Assembly (NCBI GenBank): GCA_003864495.1
Contig: ML133494.1
Coordinates: 21,822 to 85,821, forward strand
Direction: 5' to 3'
From: Nemopilema nomurai
Lineage: Eukaryota; Cnidaria; Scyphozoa; Rhizostomeae; Rhizostomatidae
Length of the DNA stretch: 64,000 nucleotides
The translations under genes were made by a program, and so were the position numbers. This document shows, one piece after another, positions 12,701-29,100 of this stretch. Under the pieces are notes generated by a model that was given only the letters and a program-made list of their open reading frames with translations, had not been told where the DNA came from and ran no database searches. Position 1 is the first letter of the stretch; the number at the start of each line of letters is the position of its first letter.

Positions 12701-15434
12701 GGTAGCCAGTGGTTTTCGGGAAGGAAGGCAGCGGTAAGCTGCTAGTAACCGCCAACCTTTAACAAGCTATGAAAATCCACTAGTCAATAAACTTGCGGGA
12801 ATTAATCTTTTTTATCGAAATAGTACTAGACTGGGCACAAAATAAGTTATATCCGGTATTTGCTTAAATATTAAAAAGCTTTAACATCTCAAAGCATGAC
12901 CTTATTTTACATTGTGAGGTACTTTATTAGTAATTCTCAGTTTAAAAGTCAAACAGATGATTTTAGTACAATGGCGAAAAAGCTTTGGAATACAGCGAAT
13001 CCAGTATACTACAGTGATTGACAAGACTTAAATTTGTCGTTGATTTCTTCCAATTTTCTATTTGATCGATAACAATTTTTAATTTTTGATATGTTGTCCT
13101 TTTTCTGACGATCAACATTTAAGTCCATCCACTAGACTCGACCTCCGAGAAATCAGGCAGTTTTGCGCAATCCAGGTTTCTTATTAAAAGACGTGTCAGC
13201 CAATTTCGACCCACGCCAATTTCGACTCTTGGGATCGTCCAGACTATTTTATTAGGTTGTTTTTATTAAATCGAATTTCTTTCAGTAATCGCCAATATCA
13301 TGCCACTATTATCACTTTTATCAAGCAAAAATGATATAGCAGGCTGCAGTATTATTTTTGCTTGTATTAATTTGACTAAGTTTTGTTGTTATTGTTAGCA
13401 TGTTGAATTTCATCCATCCTATCACACTGCTTATGATGTATGTTGGAAAATCAAATCAAATTCATTGTTGTGAGTAGCATTGTTAAGATTTAGTTTTTTA
13501 TTTTAGCTTGAACTCGACGGAAAGGGAATTGGACGAAAAGAAAAGGTTTGATTATTAAATTGCAATTCTTTCAAATAGCTCTTGGGTGAATTCGAATTCT
13601 GGCACCTGACTCATGCTAGGTCTTTTCTAGGGGTTATGATTGGTGCATATCAGCACCTGACTTATGCTAGGTTTCTTCTAGGGGTCGTGATTGGTGCATA
13701 TCACGAAACGCTTCCTGATTGGCTGAATCGTTTATTGCTTCCTGAATCGTTTATTGACGTTATCGATGATAATACCGAGACACCACAGGATTTATAACTG
13801 ACGCAAATAGCCTGGCTTTCCAAACATGTTCTGTAATTTCCTCATTTTTTCGTAATTGAATTTACAGACAGCATCGAAATACTAAGATTTGCCATTGTGT
13901 TTTGTGTATTCTTCTCTGACAGAATTTGATTACAGATAGGAAGAGGGTGGAGTTTGATTGACAGACATATGATTATCCGAATAGGACTTCTAATCCAAAT
14001 AAGAAGCGAGAACGCAGGAAAATGTTATCTCAAGCAAAACTCCGTCATATTTTCACCGTTTGTGATAAACCATTTACACCCCTCATGACAGCTTGACTTC
14101 ATTTTGGATAGTTCGGGGCTTGCCACCTACTTCCCGTGTTCAAACAGCAATCATCAATCTTGTGCCATGTTTGTGCACAAATTAATTTCCAGACCATTTT
14201 ACCGGATGGGTCAATAGTGTTTCTTTAACCAAACGAGGGTCTTTGTGCTTTTTAGCATGTAGCTGGTAGTTTTGAATTTCGTTTACAGATGTGCTCCTTG
14301 CGAATAGCCATGAATGACGTCATTCGTAGAGGGGGAAATCCAAAGACTGACCATTGTTAAAAATCATCAGAAAAAAGGTGCTTTAAAAATCAAGCAAGAC
14401 TTCAGCATTTTTTGTGAATAGCACGTGGATCTAAACCTGTTAAATAGTTTTGATTTTAACTAGATGCAAATTCTCATTTAGAATGTCTTCTTATAGGTGC
14501 GAGAATGACTATTTCATGCTAAAATGTTCTTACTTAGGCCAAACTGGAAGCAAAGTATAGCTCTGATGAGGATGTTGACTTTGACGATACCATGAGCATT
14601 AGCACAGTGTCAGATGACGATATGGATTCTGGGATTGACGGGCACGTGCCCTCATTAGAGCCACTCTTGGAAGAAGATGACTACATTGCTGTTGACAAAG
14701 ATGTTAATTTAGGAAGCCTCAGTTTGTATGAGACGGGTGAGTACAGTTCGTCTATGCAAGAGCATTTGGTTGATGGAAGGTTTGAGAGTCCTTCTGGAAG
14801 TCCGGCTAGTTCTCGGAAACAAAATCGATTGGCGACGCGGAACATAACTGGCAAACCGGAACTAGAAAGCTTCGGTAGTTATCAAGAGTCTCTCGCTGCC
14901 AACTGGAAGCCTGGGTCTGAATTTTGGAGAACGAAGCCGTTTGGTGCTGTTGCGCGTCATTCTGCCCAATCAAAGGCTATTTGCGGCGAACATGACAGGG
15001 AAAGCCGGAGCTTTGGGGATCGGAGGGATCCCAGCGGTTCTGGTCCAAGTAGCACGGGGCCAGATGGGGCAATGAAAGGAAAGGATAGTGGGGAACATAA
15101 AGGGAAGCTAAAGAAGAACTCTAGTTTGACCTCTTTTGATAAGTTGGTGAGAAATACCAGGAGAAGAGAAAAGCGACGCATTGTTGACTTATGGAACACA
15201 AACATAGGTACTGAAAGAGAGGGTATGACGTCACCACTTCCTGGCCCATCGAGCCAAGAGGATGGAGCCGCTACAATTGACGTCAACTTATCTCAGGCTT
15301 CTCCTAACAGAAATGTAGTAATTTTACCGGAAATAGACGAGTTTCGTGTCGAAGATGCTGACGAAGATGAACTTTGGAATGGGGAAGAAGATTGTGAAGC
15401 TGGAACAGAATGCGACGAAAATTTAGATTATTAG
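3795..15434 (+). CDS. NISCH: Nischarin-like protein (PX domain plus leucine-rich repeats)
   Basis: Sixteen exons join in phase into 762 residues: 3795-3947, 4468-4551, 4873-5000, 5427-5487, 5984-6032, 6255-6353, 6731-6885, 7530-7625, 8757-8824, 9609-9711, 10208-10324, 10855-10912, 11423-11539, 12257-12321, 13507-13545 and 14538-15434. Nischarin binds phosphoinositides on endosomes through a PX domain and, in vertebrates, binds integrin alpha5 and PAK/Rac signalling proteins. The PX domain spans about residues 45-130, with the FRRYREF phosphoinositide motif near 67-73 and LPPKK at 91-95. A region typical of nischarin follows (EAINLGHLYEF, YDLSMFTKLTELQ). LRRs cover about 300-440 (LTSLNLSHNNI, LDLSYNKI, LKVLDLKQNRI, LNHLDLSHNSI). 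The last 300 residues are acidic and low-complexity. Human nischarin has about 1500 residues; the large C-terminal part is absent. The start is the first ATG in frame with the PX exon. Confidence 0.85.
7180..7258 (-). repeat. SINE-like tail repeat, copy 1 (in nischarin intron 7)
   Basis: On the minus strand it reads GCTAGAAAAGGCGGAACTAG then TTTCTGCATACTTAAAGTAC. The same pattern (GCTAGAAAnAGCGGnA, then TTTTGCATA, then GTCC) occurs at 42166-42230 and 62267-62340. The 62-kb copy is attached to a tRNA-like head, so this is probably a truncated SINE tail. Copy identity is moderate, which suggests age. Confidence 0.45.
10535..10840 (+). repeat. AT-rich diverged tandem duplication in nischarin intron 11
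   Basis: Two diverged copies (about 10535-10625 and 10699-10840) share CATAAAnATATTGTACT, TATTTCTATCAAT, then GATATTATGATTTCTCTT near their ends. The unit is more than 80 percent A/T by eye. The 92-residue open frame inside it comes from the base composition and is not a gene. Confidence 0.5.
10999..11212 (+). repeat. Degenerate minisatellite, ~30-bp unit, in nischarin intron 12
   Basis: The motif GATAATTTCTTCGTATTTCTT and variants recur about six or seven times at roughly 30-bp spacing (for example near 11000, 11027, 11060, 11087, 11115 and 11145). The copies differ by several bases each. Confidence 0.55.
11740..11867 (+). mobile_element. tRNA-related SINE-like repeat, copy A
   Basis: It shares a ~125-bp core with the reverse complement of 23166-23298: AAATCTCCAGTGTTGG, GAGATT, CTCATTG, CTCAGTGG, ATGAGCGTTGGTTT, AGCAAGCTG and CGACCAAGAGTGG. 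The CTCAGTGGCATGAGC stretch resembles a tRNA D-arm/A box. It lies in intron 13 of the nischarin-like gene. It is part of a repeat, not a working tRNA. Confidence 0.55.
12370..12487. repeat. ATC/ATT-rich imperfect trinucleotide tract
   Basis: This is a low-complexity run of ATC, ATT and AAT triplets inside intron 14 of the nischarin-like gene. Shorter AAT or ATT runs also occur at about 4328-4352 and 11577-11591. Confidence 0.6.
13603..13704 (+). repeat. 51-bp tandem duplication in nischarin intron 15
   Basis: Two nearly identical 51-bp units start with CACCTGACT at 13603 and 13654 and end with GGTGCATATCA. A shorter imperfect repeat (GCTTCCTGA, then ATCGTTTATT) follows directly to about 13757. 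Confidence 0.8.
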
Positions 15435-17994
15435 TTACTTAAATAGTACGAAATTAAATGAAAATTAGTTTTAATTTCAACGAGGCATTCATATTGCTCG
15501 TATTCATTTTTCAGAAAATGCAGCCATTTTTTTGTAGTAATTGGAAGCTGAAAATTGATCTGCAAATGTTTTTGCAGTGGCCTGCAACAATAATTTTCTC
15601 ATATATTTTTGAGAATTACCCAATGAATTTAAGGTTAAGGTATGTTTTAGTCAGGTTATCATGATATCAACAGAAGTGATAAAATACTTGTTTATTTTGA
15701 ATGCTCCTTTACCCGTCTGCATTTACAATAAGAAAGTTTTTGCAATAGTAAACATCGCGTTGCCCAATATTTAAAAATTCTCACAGTTTCTTGCGCAACG
15801 CAAGTTTTAGATCGCTGGACCTTCAAGGTGAATAGTCTAAATTTTGTTTGTCCCCCCTTCACCGACGATGGCTAGAAAATTAGGCCTAAAAGGCTCTTAA
15901 ACCAAGAGCAGGCATTCTTTGGACAACACAGGCTTGTCTGTATGTAATTAGTAAACCGGATTACATCTTGATACCGGATTCTTGATAACGGATTACTTCC
16001 CGGGATTCGGTTTCCTTCACGTAAGGAAATTGAAGCTCAATTTTCAATTGACCAATAATGTTATTTTCACCAAGCCTGGATAAATTCTAAATTACTTTGA
16101 GTTTCCTGGACTCTGCACCTGTATAGTGAATCAATTTTTATTTGAACTAACTAGTAGAAGCAAATCTAACGTATAATGTTATATTATATATATATATAAT
16201 ATTCTTTAGAAGCTTCAACTAGATATATGCTGCGTTACCTTGAATGTTTAAAAGACTAGTCAGAAATGATTTTTTATGCTTCGTTACGAAGCGAATCAGA
16301 GTAATATATTTGTTATTGGTGGTAGGCCCTCGATTCCTCATTTGTTTGTATTCGTTTTTTTGTTTGCATTCGTATTATTGTTTCTTTGTGATAGTGAAGT
16401 TTTTTATAGTTGATAGGCCCAAGGTTTCCAGTGAGTATATGCCACTCCTGTAAATTTCCGGGGGTAAAGCTGTTCTCTACGTTTATACCTTTCCTTAACC
16501 GAACAGTGGATCACACAGAGAGAGGGGCAACCTTAATGTAATCAACAGCTATTAGAGAAGGGGAGATATTATGTCTCCAGTTGCCATTTAATAGGCGAAT
16601 TTCATAAACTCTGTATGATAAGGGTCATTTAAACATTGGTTTAATATTCATTGAATGGTATTTAAGTAACAAGTTACAAGAAATTCAGTGCCATTTCAGT
16701 TAAAAATTTTCGAAAGGCCAACACTGGACAACAAGTTTGTCAAGAAAACTCTCATTTTATCACTGGTTGCTTTATTAAACCGTCCTTGCACATTTGTTCC
16801 TGAAGATAGGTTTATCTATACGGAGGGCACATGTATTCTTGTCACCCTTCAAAGAATAGTACCAGCGTACATTCAAAGTCTTTGAGCTCATCTCAAAACT
16901 CAATTGATAATTAAGTAAACTGTTTCTTTTTTAATACTCTTTTCGTAAAGGTTTATGTGTGGAATAATTTGCCCTTTTTCGTACCGATATATTTGCCGTT
17001 CAAGTTTTTGCTTTCATCATGACTCACGCGCTTATCTGTAGATACAACAACTCGAGTGTAATGCTTGGTATTTAAATAAATTAATATTATGTAAATTAAT
17101 TACATGTTAGTGGAGTAGTTCTAAGAATTCGGTCATGATTTGAAGTCAAACCAAATAACATCGGATTACGTCTATAATACCCCCACATTGATGTATCTAA
17201 GTCTGTTCTTATCTTTGAGCTGTAAATAGCAGAGATGCAAGCCCCTTTTTGGCAAAATTAGCTCGTTCCTTCCCCTAAAATACGGTATCAGTCGAAGCTG
17301 ATTGGTAATAAAGCCGCCAATCATGCATTCTTGCTTACACCACTTCATTTTGCTTTCAATTTCATTTGCTCTCCGTTACATTTTGTCCAGTATGATTGAA
17401 ATCGTTGGAGAGATGCTAATGTGCCAACTGCTATTTTTCCCCCTCTCCTTTTCCAAGGCTCTGTCGAAAGGTTTCTACAGCAGTTTTCTGAAGTTGCAAG
17501 TAAAAATACTCTTAAAAAGAATGATTCGATCTTATTAAGCATTGGAGGATTTGTGTCTTATCGGATAACAATTTTGTCAAACCGTGTTTCTTTATCTGAT
17601 TCGCTTTACTTCAAGTTTACGATTTGTTATTCGAAAAGAAATTATTAAATAGCCTCGATTCTGATATATGAAAGGGAGGCAATTGCAAATTATTTTTCTG
17701 TTTTCGTAAAAACCGTTGGCTACGAAGTGACACCTTTCCGAAATTTCCCAAGATAACGCGAATTGGGCTCGTTATTGCATCAATTATATAAAGATAACAT
17801 CCTTTACGGTCTTCTTTCGAAGAATAGAATTTTCGCGAATGTAAACAGCGGTGCCATTACGATGAAGAAATACAGTGACTGGCGAACGCAGAACTTGCAC
17901 GTCGTAACCCAAACAAACTCCGTGTAAAGCCAGTTTCGAGTCGCGGACTTGAAGCGTGTTCAGCATACAAAAATACGTCATTCTAAGATAAAAA
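15435..17994. other. Intergenic stretch after the nischarin-like gene
   Basis: It includes the nischarin-like 3' UTR, an AT dinucleotide run near 16180-16199, and several short open frames with no recognisable content. I see no conserved gene. The right end (about 17800-17994) is the likely 5' UTR of the next gene. Confidence 0.6.
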
Positions 17995-24203
<6,209 letters not shown>

Positions 24204-26140
24204 GGAATATGTTTAAAGCTTCATCATCGTTGGAATGCTTACACTAAAGTCAGCACGGCTGTCCAAAGTAATCCATGTTGGGTCACGGCACCATAATTCT
24301 CAAGATTCAGCGAAGGGAAATAGTATAGTAGACAGTGTATAACTTGCAGCTCAGAGTTTACTGTCCCTGAAATAACGAACATTGGATCAATCTAAGTTAT
24401 CGAAATTTTGATCGTAACCTTACTCTTTTTAAAGGCATTGACTCGTGGTAAATAGCGATCCTTTGCGGGGGTTTGTGTGTCTTCGTGTGATAAGTTTGTT
24501 TTCATGTGATCCAACACCACTGCGAGGTTATAAAATCATGTGTGCAGTTTGCTTGACAGCCAATCAGATTGACGAAGCTTTCATAATGACTCGGCAATTT
24601 TTGCAATTTCGGTATACGCTTTACATTTACCATGACTCAATGCCTTTAAATTAAATTTAAGTCGAATAAAAGACGGTCTTTTTATCAATTGGATTAGCGT
24701 TTTATGCAATAAAGTCCTAGTTTTTAGTTGGGGCGAAATTATAGCATGCAATAAAGAGGGCTTCCATCCCAATTATATACATCAGGTTATATTTGAACAA
24801 CGGGTTATTTTTAATGAAATGAAATTCAGTACTCGGACTTCTGACGATAAGAAATGCCTGCCCAACCGTGTGGCAATTAGCTTAAAATATCAGTCGATGA
24901 GTGGCCTATGTTTCCGATGAGGGCCATTACGATGAATCCCAAAGGTTAAAGGTCACAAACAAACAAACATTCGGATAGTTAGTTTTACCTTGAATAAAGC
25001 ATAGGAAATGCCATTGTTCTCGCGTAGATCCTTAGCTTCGATGATTTGGGGATTTTTAGATTTTTAAATTTCATTCAACTATGGAAACTTCAGCTTTAAA
25101 CCGTGAATAGGCGACAATTATATGAAGTTATGTTTCACTTTCACATAAAGTGAATAGCATCATATTAACAATCTCCAGCTTTCTGTTCCTCGATCGATCA
25201 ATTGCTTTTAATTTATCCTCAAGATCACAGCATAGCTAGTTAGAAATTCGTCCAATCCATTATCGTTTATCAACCCTTTTTATAAATCACTCTCTTTTCA
25301 AGTTGCATAAATGCAACGTGGATTTAACATCTAGTTATTCGTGCTTGTTTAGTTAACAGTGTCTAACATGCCCCTCCCCCATTTCAACTCACAGACTCTG
25401 GTGATAGAAATCAAATTTGCGAATGTCATTCACAGCAAATATATTTCCCCCCCAGCTTTACCTTCCCTAATGTTTACGAATCTTCTTGCATGATGTGATA
25501 CTTCAAGTTGACCATGTAGGAAATGTCCAAACACATTTTCAGACTTAAGAAATGTTCTGTGGAACTATCGTTTGCTAAGTCTATCTTGACTAAAGAATCT
25601 TACATATTGACGCAACGCTAAGTCTGACCCGAACAAATTATACATGCCTCAAAAGTCGTTCGTTAGCAAGTTTTTAAGAATATATATCAATTAAATGTAT
25701 ATAGTTGTTTAAACATATTGTCTTTACTTAAGGCAGGGGGTATAACGTGTTTTGTAATTGACCTCGCACGTGCTGGTCTTATCCTTGATGGAATATTATA
25801 TCAAAGTTGAAAAATTCTCCTGTTTCACTTAGTAATATACTTTTTAGCATTACCGGGGAAACTATTGTTTTGAAAATGTTTGGCTTGGTTTTATAAGTGT
25901 TGGCAAATTTCTTTTGCACGGCTTTACAAAAAAGTTCCACAATGATGCCCTCTTCCTCTTTGTTTAGTCGCTGAACCCCTCGCATTTCCCGCGGGACCCG
26001 CGATAGCTGAAAACCAGCTGCGGTCAAATTGTGCAACCGCCATTTTTAACATTTTGAAAGAGAATAGATTACTGTGACCTGTTGTGCAAAAGGAGACAAT
26101 GGCGCGTTTTTCACCAAGAATTTACGGAGATTGAGGCAGA
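24204..26140. other. Intergenic stretch before KMT5B
   Basis: It contains the 3' UTR of the preceding gene, a MITE at 24430-24650, and the KMT5B promoter and 5' UTR at the right. I see no conserved open frame. Confidence 0.6.
24430..24650. mobile_element. MITE-like element with terminal inverted repeats, copy 1
   Basis: The left end TTTAAAGGCATTGACTCGTG then GTAAAT is mirrored at the right end, whose complement reads TTTAAAGGCATTGAGTCATG then GTAAAT. That is about 26 bp of terminal inverted repeat with two mismatches. The whole ~220 bp recurs at 42663-42884 in the same orientation. There is no coding capacity, so it is a non-autonomous DNA transposon. The target duplication is unclear (TTTA or TTAA are possible), so I do not name a superfamily. 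Confidence 0.75.
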
Positions 26141-29100
26141 ATGGTAGCCAACGGGATGGATGGAAACCTGAACTGCCAGCCGGTTTGCTTTGCAAGGCAA
26201 CTTGCATTTTACGATGATCTCGGTAGCGCAATTCTGCTTGACTCAATGCTCGGATTTGAAACTCACAAAATGAATCTGGAACCTATACCACGGAAGCCAC
26301 GATTTGAGGAAGTTTTCAACATACTTGCCAATTTTAGGCGGCATGGAGAGCTCGAAAATGCATTGGCGTGTTTCTTTAGCTTACTAGGAGATTGGTGGAC
26401 AAAGTATAAGGCTCAAAAAACGCAATCTGAATTGAGCTTTGCAAAGGAACATGTAAGGAAATACGCCATATTGTTTTTAACTCAACCTGCAGCGATTATC
26501 AGCAGTATTGTGTATGAACCAATCAGTGAAGACATGAACAAAGCAATCACGTAGAGCTTATTGTCTGGAAAAGAATAAGCATTGTATTTTTTAGCCAATG
26601 AGAGTGATCCAAGCATGTCAACACTTTAACAGGCCTAGATTTGTACTGTTTCACCTGTCTCCAAAGTTTAAAAGCCGATATCAAACAGCTTGTAGGAGCT
26701 TTGCATAAGCTATGAACATTTAGTTGCTTTTTCAGTTTTTGTTCTCTCACTTGTGTGCTTATGCAAAAGAAAAATAGATCTCTCTTTATGTGTTTGTAAC
26801 TACCCACTTACTCAGCAAAAAACTGTATGTCTTGAATCAAAATGAAATAAGAAGCTAATTACAAGAGTTAATCAGTAGCCAGCTACTAAGAAGTTATAAG
26901 AACCTGCTCTATGTAAACCTGATTTGGTTTTTGCTTTAGGCACAGAGAATAGAGAGACACATAAATTTTATTGAGATATATGCAGGACATTTTGTTACAT
27001 TAATCATGTTTTCCTGTTTTCAGTTGAAACCATAAATATTTGATTGAATTAATTTTCATCAGATTTTGGAAAAAACTCAATACAAAATCATAGCTTGCAT
27101 TTTATTGTAAACTTAGCCAGCAGAGCTGCAATAACAGATGAAAGTTGCCTATTCCTAGCATAAATAAAAAACAACTTTATTATATATATAGATATTTGCT
27201 AACTTAATCAGCTTAATCAGTTTGATGCTGCTATGGAATTGGCGAAGGTTGGTTAAAACTTCCTACATAAGAAAGAACAACATGTTTTTAAAGCTACTTT
27301 TGCACCCTAGCAAAGGCTTAGGACAGTTTATAGCAGCATCAAACATATTTATTATTGTCAAGTGGTATTCTAAGACTCTCATGTTCTTATTGAACAGAGA
27401 AGCAAATGCAATATTGTTCACAAGCAAACTTTTTTAATAGAGGTTTAGCTTTATTTTAATCCAATGTAATCATGTATAAATATCTTGCTTGGGTTTTCTG
27501 GAATCACTAGGAGAAATGGCAGAAAATATAAGATCTGAAAATGTGATCAAAAATTTATGTATACATTTATATTTTTTTAATTTAATGTGACCAATAATTG
27601 ATTGAGTAATTTGCCTGGGAAAATATCACATCATTTTAGGTTTGTCTAATTTTTTGCAGATTATTCGGTACTTAAACATCTTCTCCCCAAAAGCTGGATT
27701 TGTAATTTATATATACATTTATATTCCTTTAATTTAATGTGACCAATAATTGATTGAGTAATTTGCCTGTGGAAAATATCACATCATTTTAGGTCTGTCT
27801 AATTTTTTGCAGATTATTCGGTACTTAAACATCTTCTCCCCAAAAGCTGGATTTGTAATTTATATATACATTTATTTCTTTAATTTAATGTGACAATAAT
27901 TGATTGAGTAATTTGCCTGTGGAAAATATCACATCATTTTAGGTCTGTCTAATTTTTTGCAGATTATTCGGTACTTAAACATCTTCTCCCCAAAAGCTGG
28001 ATTTGTAATTGTGCCATGCTATCGTTATTCAAGTGACAAGGGTGGTGCCAAAGTTGTAGTTACGAGAGACTGGTAAATATCACAGCATCTTTAGTTGGGA
28101 GATATTATATATTTTTAGCATCTTTCCTTTAGCATCTTACCCAATGATGATTATATATATTATATTTATTTTAATGTCATTTAGGATGTATATATTCATT
28201 AATTTTTTGGCAAACGTCTTCACTATATACTCCAAAAAACCAGTAATACGAAAACCTTATGATTTTTCTATATAACCTTTTGTTGATCTCCTCTTGCATC
28301 TTACCCCCTTAAATTTAAGAAAAAAAATTTGAGAGCTTATTCAAAGCATTCAGAGTGAAGAAAGTGTTTCTATTTCAAAATTGTTTACCATGGAATTTAT
28401 CATATTATAAGTAATATTTGAATGTTATTGGGTTGTCGTAGGGATAAGGGTGAAAAGATTGTCAATTTGGAAGGCTGCATTGCAGAAATGTCAGTGAAAG
28501 AGGAAGAAGAACTTTTAAGGACTGGCGTTAACGATTTCAGTATTATGTTTTCAACAAGAAAAGGTTGCTCCCAACTCTGGTTAGGCCCTGCTGCTTACAT
28601 AAATCATGGTATGTGTTTTGTTTCAGTATTTTTATGAGATTAAATCAGGTTTTATTATGATGCAGTATTTTGAGGTCATCCAGATCAGCTAAACTCCATG
28701 TTTTCCAGTTTAGATTGAGTTTATCAGCTTCTAGGAAACAATTTGCTCAAACTGGGATTTTGCATTCAGATGCAAGAATTTATCCATATTAAACTTATTT
28801 TTGGAAGGTGTATATCCGTGTGTGATGTTTCAAGATATCATAAAACAGTCAAGTCATATTTTATGTGCTCTATGTACTTATAGCATCTGGTACACCTCAG
28901 AGTATGCAAATTTCAGATGACCAAGTCGGCTTTTAAATGCTTTGCTTTTATTTCATTCTAATTGCCAGAAATGTTTGTTACCACGCAATATGAATTTTCT
29001 TAAAGGAAAGAAAGAATCTCAATCATATATACTTTAGTTAATAATCTTTTTTTGAAGAGGCTATCCAAATCTGGCTTTTTCTTAACATTTGTGACAAGTT

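Noticed and set aside
14957..15286. A 109-residue minus-strand frame
   Set aside because: It is a shadow of the last nischarin-like exon.
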